Source: Amycolatopsis rifamycinica (lineage in GTDB: Bacteria; Actinomycetota; Actinomycetes; Mycobacteriales; Pseudonocardiaceae). Taken from it: a DNA stretch of 64,000 nt. Both the position numbers and the translations under genes were made by a program. The notes beneath the pieces are model-generated. The model did not search any database. It was not told where the DNA came from and saw nothing but the letters and a program-made list of their open reading frames with translations. This document shows, piece after piece, positions 49,901 through 57,959 of the stretch (within the stretch, counting starts at the first letter, position 1; the number at the start of each line of letters is the position of its first letter). The DNA lies in NCBI RefSeq assembly GCF_000695625.1, contig NZ_JMQI01000035.1, positions 51,581 through 115,580 of the forward strand, written 5' to 3'.

Positions 49901-50838
49901 TTGCCGCCGTCGACGACGACCACGAGGTGGGGCAGGTCGAGCTCGGCGGCCGCGCGGCGGCTGAACGCGGGACGTTCGCCGAGGTCGGCGCCCAGCAGCT
50001 CGGCCAGGGCGGCCGCGGTGTCGGCGGCCAGCCGCCGCGAGCCGACGGCGTCGGCCGCGCCCGCCGCCGTCGCGTGCGGCAGCCACTTCGCCCATTCCCA
50101 GTCGTGCTGCCGGTCCGGCGACACGCAGACCGCGATCCGCAGGTCCGCGGGGGAGTGGAAGGTGACGAGCTGGCACAGCAGGGCCCGCACCAGGCCGAGC
50201 ACGTCCGGCCGCCGCCCGGCCACGGTGACCGCGGCGAACGACCGCAGCGACAGCGCGACCGGCAGCCCGTCCACCGTCGAGTAGGTGCGGATGAAGTACT
50301 TGAGGCTGGTGGAGGACACCGGGTCCAGGTCTTCCAGTGGCACGGTCTGCGGCGCCTTCAACGGCGTCGCGAGCCGCTGCGGGCCGGTGCCCGCGCGCAC
50401 CTGCCCGAACTGCGGCTCACCGCGCCGCCGGTCCCACAGCTTCCCGGTCTCGACGTAGGCCCAGAGGTCGGCCGGGTCGGGCTGGACGGCGATCATGGCC
50501 GCGCGCTGGCCGTCGGCGATGTCGCGGACCTGGGTGCGCAGCCCGGACAGGTACCGCTGGTAGTCGCGGCGCTCGTCGTTGATCTGCGCCTTCTTCGCCA
50601 TGCCGCCGCGCCCGAGCGACATCACCACCATGCCGCCCATGGCGCAGAGGAACAGGGCGCCGAAGATCCACGTCATCACGCCGCCGTCGCGTCCGATGTA
50701 GACGAACGACATCGCGCCCATGCCGAGCATCATCGGCAGGAACATCATCAGCTGGACCATGCCGCCGGACGAGCTCTTCGGGAGCATCGGCGGCGACTGC
50801 AGCACGATCTCGGACGGGCGCTCGGGCGAGAGGCTCAT
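46912..50838 (-). CDS. eccC: Type VII secretion ATPase EccC (fused EccCa/EccCb)
   Basis: The 1308-residue motor of the ESX system has two membrane helices near the N-terminus (about 27-75) and three FtsK/SpoIIIE-type ATPase domains. Walker A motifs are GATGSGKS (471-478), GAPQSGKS (820-827) and GDVESGKS (1105-1112). The first has a Walker B LLVIIDEFSELL (about 579-590), and the third ends LFVLVDDYEL. EccC recognises substrate tails and drives WXG-protein export across the inner membrane. Its last 18 codons are duplicated perfectly at 42976-43031. It is transcribed away from the other ESX genes; the 142-base gap at 50839-50980 holds both promoters, with TACTTT (50910-50915) as a possible -10 for the plus strand. 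Confidence 0.95.
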   Translation of the reverse strand: MSLSPERPSEIVLQSPPMLPKSSSGGMVQLMMFLPMMLGMGAMSFVYIGRDGGVMTWIFGALFLCAMGGMVVMSLGRGGMAKKAQINDERRDYQRYLSGLRTQVRDIADGQRAAMIAVQPDPADLWAYVETGKLWDRRRGEPQFGQVRAGTGPQRLATPLKAPQTVPLEDLDPVSSTSLKYFIRTYSTVDGLPVALSLRSFAAVTVAGRRPDVLGLVRALLCQLVTFHSPADLRIAVCVSPDRQHDWEWAKWLPHATAAGAADAVGSRRLAADTAAALAELLGADLGERPAFSRRAAAELDLPHLVVVVDGGNAHGEPRLIGQDGRLGVTVLEVGQDHPRASSTEKLLSLHTAPESLGMVVGEGGEQRLGFLGRPDVLDRGAAEALARMLTPLHTPAAVVGDKPMSTTFGLAGLLGIGDPRDTDPTVTWAPRPARDRLRIPLGVNPEGRPVELDLKESAEGGMGPHGLVIGATGSGKSELLRTLVTALAVTHSSETLNLALIDFKGGATFAGMTGLPHTCAVITNLSDDLALVDRMADALNGELLRRQELLHAAGNYASVRDYEKARSDGAPLDPLPSLLVIIDEFSELLSSRPEFIDLFVAIGRLGRSLGIHLLLASQRLEEGRLRGLDSHLSYRIGLRTFSAAESRAVLGVADAYHLPPVPGSAYLKSDTETLVRLKAAYVSGELPPRSTVVREDGQELGVLPFSLAPVEIPVTTEVAAAPETEGTGETIIGAMLSRLEGRGPAAHQIWLPPLAEPPTLDQLLPPLGEDAARGLCPLGWGGNGKLTIPVALVDKPFEQRRDLLWADFSGAGGHALIVGAPQSGKSTLMKDIAGMLALTHTPAEVQFFVLDMGGGALAPIAGLPHVSGYATRRDAQRCRRVVAELTTLLEQREEFFAAQGIESMAAFRARRAEFTESTDEREFGDVFLFVDNWTTIRQEYEQLEEQITGLAARGLGFGIHVIVSLNQWIGVRAQLRDAIGTRFELRLGDPMDSSIDRKVAANVPADRPGRGITAEKLHFLAALPRIDADQRPETAGAGGVDLVRRISEAWRGPRAPQVRLLPPEVPLDTLPAAPTRQVTLGIAESTLRPVYLDFAADPHFVAFGDVESGKSSLLRALAQGITSAYTPEEAAIIVADYRRGLLGAVAEPHLLGYAGAEGKLTDLIAECAQAMRNRLPGPSVTPEQLRNRSWWRGPELFVLVDDYELVATVGRNPLQPLLEFLPQARDIGLHLVIVRGSGGAGRALFEPVLQRLRELGSPGLIMSGTKDEGALLADVKPSPQPPGRGTLVSRRHGTGLVQVAWTKPVES
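46918..46973. repeat. 56-bp direct repeat, native copy inside the eccC 3' end
   Basis: This sequence lies 6 bases inside the eccC stop and matches 42976-43031 without a mismatch. Only these 56 bases match; both flanks diverge at once. The 3.9 kb between the copies holds the orphan cassette, the ALF remnant, the DUF4190 and colicin-immunity-like genes and the IS481 remnant. Confidence 0.85.
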
Positions 50839-50980
50839 GCGGCAATGCTCCAGCGGATCGGGGCGGCTCTGACCGGTATTTTGGCCACTCGCCGCGCGCG
50901 CACGGTGGGTACTTTTGCCGTCCGCCCGCTTCCGGGGCCGAACCTACGCTCGGGCCAGCAAGCCACCCGGAAGGAGACCC

Positions 50981-51751
50981 ATGGCCGGCGAGTACCGGGC
51001 TGAGCCCGAGGCGATGCGCTCCGCCGTGGGCAACGTCGGGGGCATCATCGCCCACGGCATCAACGCCGTGGCCGACCTCGAACGGCTCGTCGTCCAGCCG
51101 ATGTCGTTCGCGACGTTCGGCAGCTCGGTGGCCGCCGCCAACGCGGCCCTGCACTCCGGCCAGATCACCGCCGTGCGCACCCTGCTGCAGCTGCTGCAGC
51201 AGATCAACGGGCTCGTCAAGGCCAGCGCCGACGCCTACCAGGCCGCCGACCAGGACGTCGCCTCCGGCTACGGCGGCGGGCACGCCTCCGGCGGCAGCGC
51301 GTCCTCGATCTGGGGCAGCTCGCACGCGTCGGAGCTGGCCACCCTGGCCATCAACGACAGCGCGGGCGCCCGCGGCGAGCCGTCGTCGGTCGGGAACGTG
51401 CTGCGCTACCTGGGGGACGCGCGGCTCGGCCGGCTCGGCGACCACCCGATCACCGACACGCGCTTCCACGGCGTCGCCGACTTCAACGACTGGCTCGCCG
51501 GGGACGCCGACAACCAGGCGCGGGTCGGGCTGATCGAGGTTTACGCGGGCACCGCGCGGACGTTCTCCGACGTGCCCGGCGGCGTGCACAGCGGGGACGT
51601 CGTGGTCGTGGAGCCGCTGCTGTTCTCCGACCGCCAGCCGGTCATCGGCGTCGCCGGCGACGGCGGCCGCCTGTACAACCACGGGCTGCTCGACGCCCGC
51701 ACCGGCGGGCTGGCGAGGGTCAGCGTCTACCGGCCCGCCTCCGTCGTCTGA
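50981..51751 (+). CDS. ESX-associated protein with EspC/WXG-like N-terminus
   Basis: The 256-residue product has an N-terminal helical hairpin (MAGEYRAEPEAMRSAVGNVGGIIAHGINAVADLERLVVQPMSFATFGSSVAAANAAL, then KASADAYQAADQDVASGYGGG) like ESX type-C effectors. A Ser/Gly linker and a C-terminal domain of about 120 residues (NVLRYLGDARLGRLGDHPITDTRFHGVADFNDWLAGD...VVVVEPLLFSDRQPVIGVAG) follow; the latter is of unknown function. No signal peptide. ATG 50981 follows GGAAGGAGA. It is the first plus-strand gene of the ESX operon, divergent from eccC, and probably a secreted substrate. Confidence 0.75.
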   Translation: MAGEYRAEPEAMRSAVGNVGGIIAHGINAVADLERLVVQPMSFATFGSSVAAANAALHSGQITAVRTLLQLLQQINGLVKASADAYQAADQDVASGYGGGHASGGSASSIWGSSHASELATLAINDSAGARGEPSSVGNVLRYLGDARLGRLGDHPITDTRFHGVADFNDWLAGDADNQARVGLIEVYAGTARTFSDVPGGVHSGDVVVVEPLLFSDRQPVIGVAGDGGRLYNHGLLDARTGGLARVSVYRPASVV

Positions 51752-51798
51752 TCGTCCGCCCCCCGAACTCCGCCGCCCCAAGGACTCTGTGAGGACAG

Positions 51799-52827
51799 AT
51801 GCTGACTTTCCCGAACTCCAGCGCGATGGACGCGACCGCGTCCTCGGGCGGGCCGATCACCATCCTGCCGCAGATCGTCACCGGCCGGCCGGAGCAGATC
51901 GCGAAGCACGTGACGGACCTGGTCCGCAAGGCCGAGCAGTTCCTGTCCATGTACAACGAGCTGACCAAGGCCGCCGACCAGCTGGGCAGGATCTGGTCGG
52001 GGGCGGCGAGCGAGTCGGCGCTGAAGAAGATCAGCGACTCGCTGAACCAGCTGACGAAGATCATCGACGTCGTCCAGAAGGGCGCCGAGCTGCTCGGCGT
52101 CTCCGGCACGCTGATCAAGACCGCGCAGGAGGCCTACCGCGCGGTCGTGTCCGCGGTGAACCCCACGGTCGCCGCGCTGATGTCGAACTGGTGGACCTAC
52201 GGCGCCGCGGTCGCTTTGTCGACCGCGACGAGCGCGTCGCTGCGGGCGTTCATCACCGCGATCGGCGCGCTGCTCAAGGCGCTCGGCGCGGTGGACCTGG
52301 CCCAGCAGGTCACCACGCTCGCGCAGGTCATCGGCGAGATCGAGAAGCTCTTCCACCACGGCTCCGGCAGCTCGGGCGCGACGGCGCCGTCGATCGGGAG
52401 CACCCCGGTCACGGCCCCGCAGACCCCGCCGCCGGTGGCGAGCCCGTCGGGGCAGCAGGCGGTGGCGGGCGGGAGCGGCGGGGGGATCCCGCAGCAGCCT
52501 TCGTTCACCGACTACACCCCGCCCGCGCTCGCCACCGGCGGCGGTTCCAGCGGCGCGGCCACGCCCGCGAACAGCTGGATCCCCGTCGACCACCCGGTGA
52601 CGCCGCCCTCGATCCCCACGCCCGCCCCGGCCTCGGTGCCCGCTCCGGCCCCGCTGCCGGCCCCGGCGGCCGGGCACGCCGACGAGGTCGTCATCCACAC
52701 CAACCTGACCACCGGTGAGTCCACTGTGGAGGCTCCGAGCGGCCAGGACTTCGACCTCGACATCGATCTGGACTACAACGGCAAGCACTTCAGCCAGCAC
52801 GTCGGCTACGACGCGGCCGGGAACTAG
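51799..52827 (+). CDS. WXG-type ESX protein with Pro-rich tail
   Basis: The 342-residue protein carries a WXG-like turn (LGRIWSGAASESALKKI, about residues 66-82) between helices, then hydrophobic helices (AVVSAVNPTVAALMSNWWTYGAAVALSTATSASLRAFITAIGALLKAL). A Pro/Ala/Ser-rich linker leads to a short acidic C-terminal piece with FDLDIDLDYNGKHFSQH. No signal peptide. The next gene begins 3 bases after its stop. It is a likely secreted component of this ESX locus; the hydrophobic hairpin suggests membrane interaction. ATG 51799 is the start. Confidence 0.75.
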   Translation: MLTFPNSSAMDATASSGGPITILPQIVTGRPEQIAKHVTDLVRKAEQFLSMYNELTKAADQLGRIWSGAASESALKKISDSLNQLTKIIDVVQKGAELLGVSGTLIKTAQEAYRAVVSAVNPTVAALMSNWWTYGAAVALSTATSASLRAFITAIGALLKALGAVDLAQQVTTLAQVIGEIEKLFHHGSGSSGATAPSIGSTPVTAPQTPPPVASPSGQQAVAGGSGGGIPQQPSFTDYTPPALATGGGSSGAATPANSWIPVDHPVTPPSIPTPAPASVPAPAPLPAPAAGHADEVVIHTNLTTGESTVEAPSGQDFDLDIDLDYNGKHFSQHVGYDAAGN

Positions 52828-52830
52828 CCG

Positions 52831-54192
52831 GTGGCGGGCTCGGGGGTGGTCGACGCGTCGGGGGTGGTCGGCTCCGTGCTGTCCGGGTACCGGCGCGTGC
52901 TGGTCGAGTGCCGACGGCGCGTCACCGGCGATCCCGGGGCGCTGAGCGCCGCCTCGCAGCGCGTCGCGAGCCGGGCGGCGGTCGTCTCGGGCAAGGCGCG
53001 GGAGATCGACGAGTCCGCCAAGACCCTGCACGCGGACTGGGACGGCGACGCCTACACGGCGTTCGCGACGGCCGCGGGCGAGCTCGGCAAGGAGGTCGCC
53101 GAAGCCGCCGCGAAGCTCGGCGACCAGGCGAACCGGCTCGGCACCGCGGCCCGGCTGGTGCAGTTCGCGGGGGCCGCGGTGGACTCGGTGCTCGCGCAGT
53201 TCGACTCCTACGCCGCCCAGCTGACCGCCCAGGCCCGCGCGGTGAACTCCGCCTCGGTCGGCGCGTTCGTCCAGGCCGCGCGGCAGCTCGGGGAGCAGAG
53301 CGTCGCGGCCGCCCGCCAGGTCGTCGACGAGTTCTCCGACGCGCTCGCCGAGCTGTTCCCGCCCGAAGGCGTCGGACGGCTCGAGCACGAGCTCGGCAAG
53401 TGGGCGCGCGGGCCGCTGCACTGGCTCAACGGCGAGCCCCTCGACGGCCGGAAGCGGCCGCGGACCGTGCCGTCGTGGTTCGGCAACTCCGGCTGGAAGA
53501 AGCTCACCTGGGACGGCCTCGAAGGCACCCGCGCGCCGAAGAAGGCGGACACGCCGTTCGGGCAGCCGGAAGCTTCGGGTGTCAAGGACAGGCTCGCCCG
53601 CAACACCGAGATCACCTACTACAAGTTCCAGCACGAGCAGGACGGCTTTTCCCCCGGCTACGACGGGAAGGTCACGTCGAAGGGCTGGGACGCCTCCGCG
53701 GCCGGGCACGCGGAACTCGCGGCGCTGCACGGCGAGGCCGAAGCCAAGAAGGCGTGGGGCGTCGCCGAAGCCCACGCGAAGGGCACGGTGTTCGCCGGCG
53801 GCGAGGTGAGCGCGTCCGGCACGATCGGCGCGCACGGGGTCGGCGGGCACGCGAACGCGTTCGTGGGCGGGAAGGTCGAGGGCGAGGTCGCCGCGGACGT
53901 CGCCGGCATCGGCGTCGGCGCGAACGGCACGCTGCAGTACGGGCTCGGCGCGCAGCTCGACGCCCAGGCCGTGTACGACGCCGGGCACCTCAAGGTGAAC
54001 TTCAAGGCGGGCGCGGCGCTGGGCCTGGGCCTCGGGGTCGGCGCGAAGATCGACATCGACCTGCCGAAGCTGGGCCACACGGTCGGCGAGTACGGCGGCG
54101 CGGCCGTCGACGCCGTCAGCCACGCGGCTTCGGACGCGGCCGACGCCGTCGGCTCCGCTTGGGACGACGCCGTCGCGTACGTGGGGCTGTGA
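52831..54192 (+). CDS. WXG-type ESX protein with Gly/Ala-rich C-terminal domain
   Basis: The 453-residue product has an N-terminal helical bundle with a WXG turn (LHADWDGDAYTAFATAAGEL, about residues 66-85) and long following helices. The central region is AELFPPEGVGRLEHELGKWARGPLHWLNG. The C-terminal half is repetitive (GGEVSASGTIGAHGVGGHANAFVGGKVEGEVAADVAGIGVGANGTLQYGLGAQLDAQA), as if a beta-helix or channel-like fold of alternating small residues. GTG 52831 has no obvious ribosome site, so translation is probably coupled to the gene before. It is a candidate effector of the ESX system; the toxin nature is not shown. Confidence 0.75.
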   Translation: MAGSGVVDASGVVGSVLSGYRRVLVECRRRVTGDPGALSAASQRVASRAAVVSGKAREIDESAKTLHADWDGDAYTAFATAAGELGKEVAEAAAKLGDQANRLGTAARLVQFAGAAVDSVLAQFDSYAAQLTAQARAVNSASVGAFVQAARQLGEQSVAAARQVVDEFSDALAELFPPEGVGRLEHELGKWARGPLHWLNGEPLDGRKRPRTVPSWFGNSGWKKLTWDGLEGTRAPKKADTPFGQPEASGVKDRLARNTEITYYKFQHEQDGFSPGYDGKVTSKGWDASAAGHAELAALHGEAEAKKAWGVAEAHAKGTVFAGGEVSASGTIGAHGVGGHANAFVGGKVEGEVAADVAGIGVGANGTLQYGLGAQLDAQAVYDAGHLKVNFKAGAALGLGLGVGAKIDIDLPKLGHTVGEYGGAAVDAVSHAASDAADAVGSAWDDAVAYVGL

Positions 54193-54662
54193 TGACGCTT
54201 CCCCTCGACCTCGTCATCCCGGACGGCTGGACCGCCGTCGACCCGGGCGACTCGGGCGCGGTGTTCGTCGCCGTGCACCCGGTGCCGGGCGAGGAGTTCA
54301 CGCCGAACATCACGGTGAGCGTGCAGCAGCGGCCGGACGACGCCACGATCGACGCCATCGCCGCCGAAGCCGTCGAGCGGCTTTCGCGGACGCTGGCCGG
54401 GCTCGACGTGCTGAGCCGCCGGGACGTCGGCGACCCGGCCGCGCCCGCCGTCATGCAGCTGCTGCGGCTGCGCACCGGCGAAGGCACCGAGCTCATCCAG
54501 ACCCAGGTGCACCTGACGGTCCCCGGCGCCACGCCGGCGGACCGCCTGGTGCTCGAGCTCGCCTGCACGGCCGCGCCCGCGACCGCCCGGCGGCTCTCAC
54601 CCGGTTTCCAGCGGTTCGTGGCCGGCGTCCACGTCCGCCAGCACGAAGGGAAAGCACAGTGA
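54192..54662 (+). CDS. Hypothetical ESX-locus protein, DUF1795/LpqN-like
   Basis: The 156-residue protein overlaps the previous stop by one base (TGATG) and the next gene by 4 bases. The sequence (LVIPDGWTAVDPGDSGAVFVAVHP, FTPNITVSVQQRP, VMQLLRLRTGEGTELIQTQVHLTVPG, LELACTAAP) has the strand order of DUF1795/LpqN-like folds, which are often found in ESX operons. No signal peptide, so it is probably cytosolic and may act as a chaperone. The family match is tentative. Confidence 0.7.
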   Translation: MTLPLDLVIPDGWTAVDPGDSGAVFVAVHPVPGEEFTPNITVSVQQRPDDATIDAIAAEAVERLSRTLAGLDVLSRRDVGDPAAPAVMQLLRLRTGEGTELIQTQVHLTVPGATPADRLVLELACTAAPATARRLSPGFQRFVAGVHVRQHEGKAQ

Positions 54663-54979
54663 CCGAGCCGTACGCGGTGCCCGACATGGACGAGCTCCTG
54701 TCCCAGGTGCGCAAGCAGACCGAAGAGGTCCAGCGGATCCAGCGCACGGTCGAGGCGATGGAGATCAAGGCGCACTCGCGGCAGAACGAGGTCACCGTGA
54801 CCCTCCGCGGCGACGGCCGCTTCACGTCGATCGACATCGACCCGCGCGCGATCCGCGAGTACGACGCGCGCAACCTCTCGGAGATCGTCCTCGAGGCGGT
54901 GAACGCCGGGCTGCAGAAGCTCGCCGAGGCCTCGAGCGCGAAGTTCGCCCCGGTCATCGCGGCCGCGAAAGACGTGTGA
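54659..54979 (+). CDS. YbaB/EbfC-family nucleoid-associated-like protein
   Basis: The 106-residue protein has the YbaB fold: a helix (DMDELLSQVRKQTEEVQRIQRTVEAMEIKA), a central sheet (VTVTLRGDGRFTSIDIDPRAI) and a final helix (NLSEIVLEAVNAGLQKLAEASSAKF). YbaB-like proteins such as EspL are part of ESX loci and support substrate stability. The GTG start overlaps the preceding stop (GTGA), so it is co-translated. It is likely an ESX-specific accessory protein rather than the housekeeping YbaB. Confidence 0.85.
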   Translation: MTEPYAVPDMDELLSQVRKQTEEVQRIQRTVEAMEIKAHSRQNEVTVTLRGDGRFTSIDIDPRAIREYDARNLSEIVLEAVNAGLQKLAEASSAKFAPVIAAAKDV

Positions 54980-55016
54980 TGACGCCCGCCGACGTTCTCT
55001 TTCCCGCGGAGGCGGC

Positions 55017-56387
55017 ATGAGCACCGCTCTCACCGGCACGACCCGGCGGGTCACGGTGGTCACGCCGCGGGCCCGCGTCGACGTCGCGCTGCCGCAGCAG
55101 TCGACGTTCGCGGAGCTGGTGCCGCAGCTCGTGCGGCTGGCCGGCGCGTCCGGGCAGGCGTCCGCCGAGCACCCGGGCTGGGTGCTCTCGAGGCTGGGCG
55201 GCGCGCCACTGGCCTTGGGACTCAGCGTCGCCGCGGCCCAGATCCGGGACGGCGAAGTGCTGCACCTGACCCCGCGGGAGCGCCCGCGGGGTCCGCTGCT
55301 GTTCGACGACGTCGTCGATTCGATCGCCAGCGTCGCCGATGCCGACGGCGGCTGGGGCCCGTCGGTCGCGCGGCGGTCCGGGCTGGTCGCGGCGGTCGTG
55401 CTGCTGCTGGCCGGCGGCCTGCTGGTGCAGGCGGCGGCGTCGGGCAGCGTCCTGGCCCCGATCGGCACCGGGCTCCTGGCCCTGGTCCTGCTGCTCGGTG
55501 GCGGCGCGCTGAGCCGCGCCTACGGCGACGCCGAGGCGGGCGCGGCGGGATCGCTGGCCGGCGTGGGAGTGGCGTTGCTGGCGGGGATGTCGGTGCTGCC
55601 CCCGCATCCGTTGTTCTCGTTGTCGGCGGGCCCGCTCGCGGCGGGTCTGGCGGCGGTGACGGTGTACGGCGTGCTGGCGGCGGTCTCCGTGGCGGATCGC
55701 CTGCCGTGGTTCGTGGCGATCACCGGCGCGGCGGGTTTGGGCGCGGTGACGTCCGGGGTCGTGCTGCTTTCGGGGGTTTCCCCGGTGTCGGCCGCGGCGG
55801 TGGTCGCGGTGCTGGGCACGGCCCTGGCGGCGGTGGCGCCGATGCTGGCGCTGCGGCTGGCCCGGCTGCCGCTGCCGCGGGTGCCGGACGACATGGCGGC
55901 GTTCCGCGCGGACGAGCAGCCGTCGCTGGGCACGGAGATGATCGGCCGGACGTCCCGCGCCCAGGCCGTGCTGACGGGCTTGCTGGTGGCGCTCGGCCTG
56001 GTGGTGCTGGCGGCTTCGGTCGTGCTTTCTTCGGGCGGTCCCTGGGAAGCGGGCCTGGCGGCCTTGCTGGGCGTGGCGTGGATCCTGCGGTCCCGCTCGT
56101 ACGCGGGCCGCGCCCAGCGGCTGGTCCTGGCCGGGTTCGGCGTGCCGGCCCTGGTGTGCGCCGGGGTGTGGCTGGTGGCTTCGGGTCACCGCACGGCGGT
56201 GTTCGCGGCGGGCTGCGTGGTCGTCCTGGCGGCCGTCGTCTGCCTGGTGTACGCGACCCGGGTGGCGCGGAGACTGCGTTCGCCGTACTGGTCGCGGCTG
56301 CTGGACGTGACGGAGTTCCTGGTGCTGCTGTCGCTGGTGCCGATGGTCGGGATGATCGCGGGGGTGTACGAAGCCGTCCGCGGCTGA
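55017..56387 (+). CDS. eccD: Type VII secretion integral membrane protein EccD
   Basis: The 456-residue protein has a cytosolic ubiquitin-like domain (about 1-90; RRVTVVTPRARVDVALPQQSTFAELVPQLVRLAG, ending DGEVLHLTPRE). About eleven hydrophobic helices then run to the C-terminus. EccD forms the bulk of the ESX pore membrane barrel. It is slightly shorter than mycobacterial EccD but otherwise complete. ATG 55017 follows GGAGGCGG. In many actinobacterial loci a mycosin gene comes next; here a xylanase is found instead. Confidence 0.9.
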   Translation: MSTALTGTTRRVTVVTPRARVDVALPQQSTFAELVPQLVRLAGASGQASAEHPGWVLSRLGGAPLALGLSVAAAQIRDGEVLHLTPRERPRGPLLFDDVVDSIASVADADGGWGPSVARRSGLVAAVVLLLAGGLLVQAAASGSVLAPIGTGLLALVLLLGGGALSRAYGDAEAGAAGSLAGVGVALLAGMSVLPPHPLFSLSAGPLAAGLAAVTVYGVLAAVSVADRLPWFVAITGAAGLGAVTSGVVLLSGVSPVSAAAVVAVLGTALAAVAPMLALRLARLPLPRVPDDMAAFRADEQPSLGTEMIGRTSRAQAVLTGLLVALGLVVLAASVVLSSGGPWEAGLAALLGVAWILRSRSYAGRAQRLVLAGFGVPALVCAGVWLVASGHRTAVFAAGCVVVLAAVVCLVYATRVARRLRSPYWSRLLDVTEFLVLLSLVPMVGMIAGVYEAVRG

Positions 56388-56426
56388 GGGTATTCCGGCG
56401 GTCGACTTATTCGACTGAAAGTTACC

Positions 56427-56455
56427 TTGACCTGGGAATACGGCACTGTTAAGAC
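56427..56455 (+). promoter_or_regulatory. Promoter of the GH30 gene
   Basis: TTGACC (56427-56432) and TAAGAC (56450-56455) are 17 bases apart. The start point would be close to 56461, at the beginning of the operator, so a bound repressor would block initiation. Confidence 0.65.
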
Positions 56456-56460
56456 TGTTT

Positions 56461-56474
56461 TGGGAGCGCTCCCA
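56461..56474. promoter_or_regulatory. CebR-type LacI-family operator
   Basis: TGGGAGCGCTCCCA is a perfect 14-base palindrome. It is the sequence known as the CebR box in streptomycetes, where the cellobiose-responsive repressor CebR controls plant-cell-wall degradation. It covers the predicted transcription start of the GH30 gene. Confidence 0.9.
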
Positions 56475-56506
56475 GGCTGTTTGCCGGTCGAATCCAGGGA
56501 GATGCC

Positions 56507-57778
56507 ATGACAGCACGTCGAGACCCGTCCGAGATCGCCGGTTCGCCGCTCCTGCGCCGGCGGACAGTGCTGGCGGCGGGTGCCGCCCTGCCGGTGCTGG
56601 CGGCGGCCGCGACCCCGGCCGCGGCGGCCACCGCGGTGGTCGTCGAGCCGTCGAACGTGCAGCAGACGATCCTGGGCTTCGGCGGGATGAACCACACCGT
56701 CTGGATCAGCGACCTCACCGCCGCCCAGCGCGAGACGGCCTTCGGCAACGGCACGAACCAGCTGGGGTTCACCGTGTTGCGCATCCCCGTCCACGAGGAC
56801 CGCAACAACTGGAGCCGCGAGGTCGCCACGGCCAGGCGGGCGAGCGAGCTCGGGGCCAAGGTGATGGCCTCGCCGTGGAACCCGCCCGCCTCGATGACCG
56901 AGAGCTTCTCCGGCGGCAAGAGGCTCAAGTACGGCTCCTACGGCGCGTATGCGCAGCACCTGAACGACTTCACCGCGTTCATGAAGAACAACGGCGTGGA
57001 CCTGTACGGGATCTCGGTCCAGAACGAGCCGGACTACGCGCACGACTGGACGGCGTGGACCGCCGCGGAGATCGTCCGGTTCCTGCGCGAGAACGCCGGC
57101 TCGCTGACCACCCGGGTCATCGCGCCCGAGTCGTTCCAGTACCGCAAGAGCATGTCCGATCCGATCCTGAACGATCCGGCCGCACTGGCCAATGTGGACA
57201 TCATCGGCGCGCACCTCTACGGCACCTCGTTCGCGGACCTGCCCTACCCGCTCTTCCAGCAGAAGGGCGGCGGCAAGGAGCTGTGGATGACGGAGGTCTA
57301 CTACCCCAACAGCACCGACTCGGCCGACCTGTGGCCGCAGGCGCTCGACGTGGGCGAGCACATCCACCGCGCGCTGGTGGACGGCCGGTTCCAGACCTAC
57401 GTGTGGTGGTACATCCGCCGCAGTTACGGCCCGATGCGCGAAGACGGCCAGATCAGCAAGCGCGGAGCCTGCATGGCGCACTTCGCGAAGTGGGTGCGGC
57501 CCGGCTACTCGCGGATCACCGCGACCGCGAACCCGCAGGCGAACGTCTACATCTCGGCGTACAAGAGCGGATCCCGGATCGTCATCGTCGCCATCAACAA
57601 GAACACCGCGGCGGCCGACCTCTCGTTCACCGTCCGGGACACCGGTTCCGCGACCGCCCCGACCTGGCTGACGAACGCGAGCGCGAACCTCGCGCGCTAC
57701 AACGACGTCACCCTGTCGAACGGAGCGTTCAACGCGCAGCTGCCCGCCCGCAGCATCCGGACGATCGTGGTGAACTGA
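56507..57778 (+). CDS. Secreted GH30 glucuronoxylanase-type glycosidase
   Basis: The 423-residue protein has a Tat-type signal (LLRRRTVLAAGAALPVLAAAATPAAAA) and the GH30 (beta/alpha)8 barrel with LGFGGMNHTVW, ASPWNPPASM and the acid/base Glu in ISVQNEPDYAHDW (E174). The nucleophile Glu lies in KELWMTEVYY (E263). A beta-sandwich end follows (VIVAINKNTAAADLSFTV...RSIRTIVVN). GH30 subfamily 8 enzymes cleave glucuronoxylan. A CebR box upstream ties it to cellobiose or plant-polymer signals. It stands between eccD and eccE in the middle of the ESX genes with its own promoter, so it appears to be inserted. Confidence 0.9.
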   Translation: MTARRDPSEIAGSPLLRRRTVLAAGAALPVLAAAATPAAAATAVVVEPSNVQQTILGFGGMNHTVWISDLTAAQRETAFGNGTNQLGFTVLRIPVHEDRNNWSREVATARRASELGAKVMASPWNPPASMTESFSGGKRLKYGSYGAYAQHLNDFTAFMKNNGVDLYGISVQNEPDYAHDWTAWTAAEIVRFLRENAGSLTTRVIAPESFQYRKSMSDPILNDPAALANVDIIGAHLYGTSFADLPYPLFQQKGGGKELWMTEVYYPNSTDSADLWPQALDVGEHIHRALVDGRFQTYVWWYIRRSYGPMREDGQISKRGACMAHFAKWVRPGYSRITATANPQANVYISAYKSGSRIVIVAINKNTAAADLSFTVRDTGSATAPTWLTNASANLARYNDVTLSNGAFNAQLPARSIRTIVVN

Positions 57779-57788
57779 CCGGGCCGGT

Positions 57789-57858
57789 CAGCTGTCCAGC
57801 GCGAGCGGCAGGGTCCGGGGCCCCCGGACCCGTGCCGCCCGTGCAGCGGCACCACCGG
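57789..57858 (-). pseudogene. Degenerate second copy of the eccE 3' end
   Basis: On the minus strand these bases match the end of eccE (57961-58031). PLHGRHGSG is read in one frame and, after a 1-base loss, TLPLALDS-stop in the other. Some differences are synonymous (for example CTG for TTG Leu, CTC for CTT Leu), so it diverged as coding sequence. It lies 102 bases beyond the intact eccE stop, in the same orientation, just past the GH30 stop. Confidence 0.75.
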
Positions 57859-57959
57859 CAGCAATGCCGACCGAAGCCTCGCGATCCGAGGTCGACGCCC
57901 ACATCGCCGCGTGCACCGACCAGCGTGCCGAGCACGGCCGGCCATCGAGGAGTGCTGGT

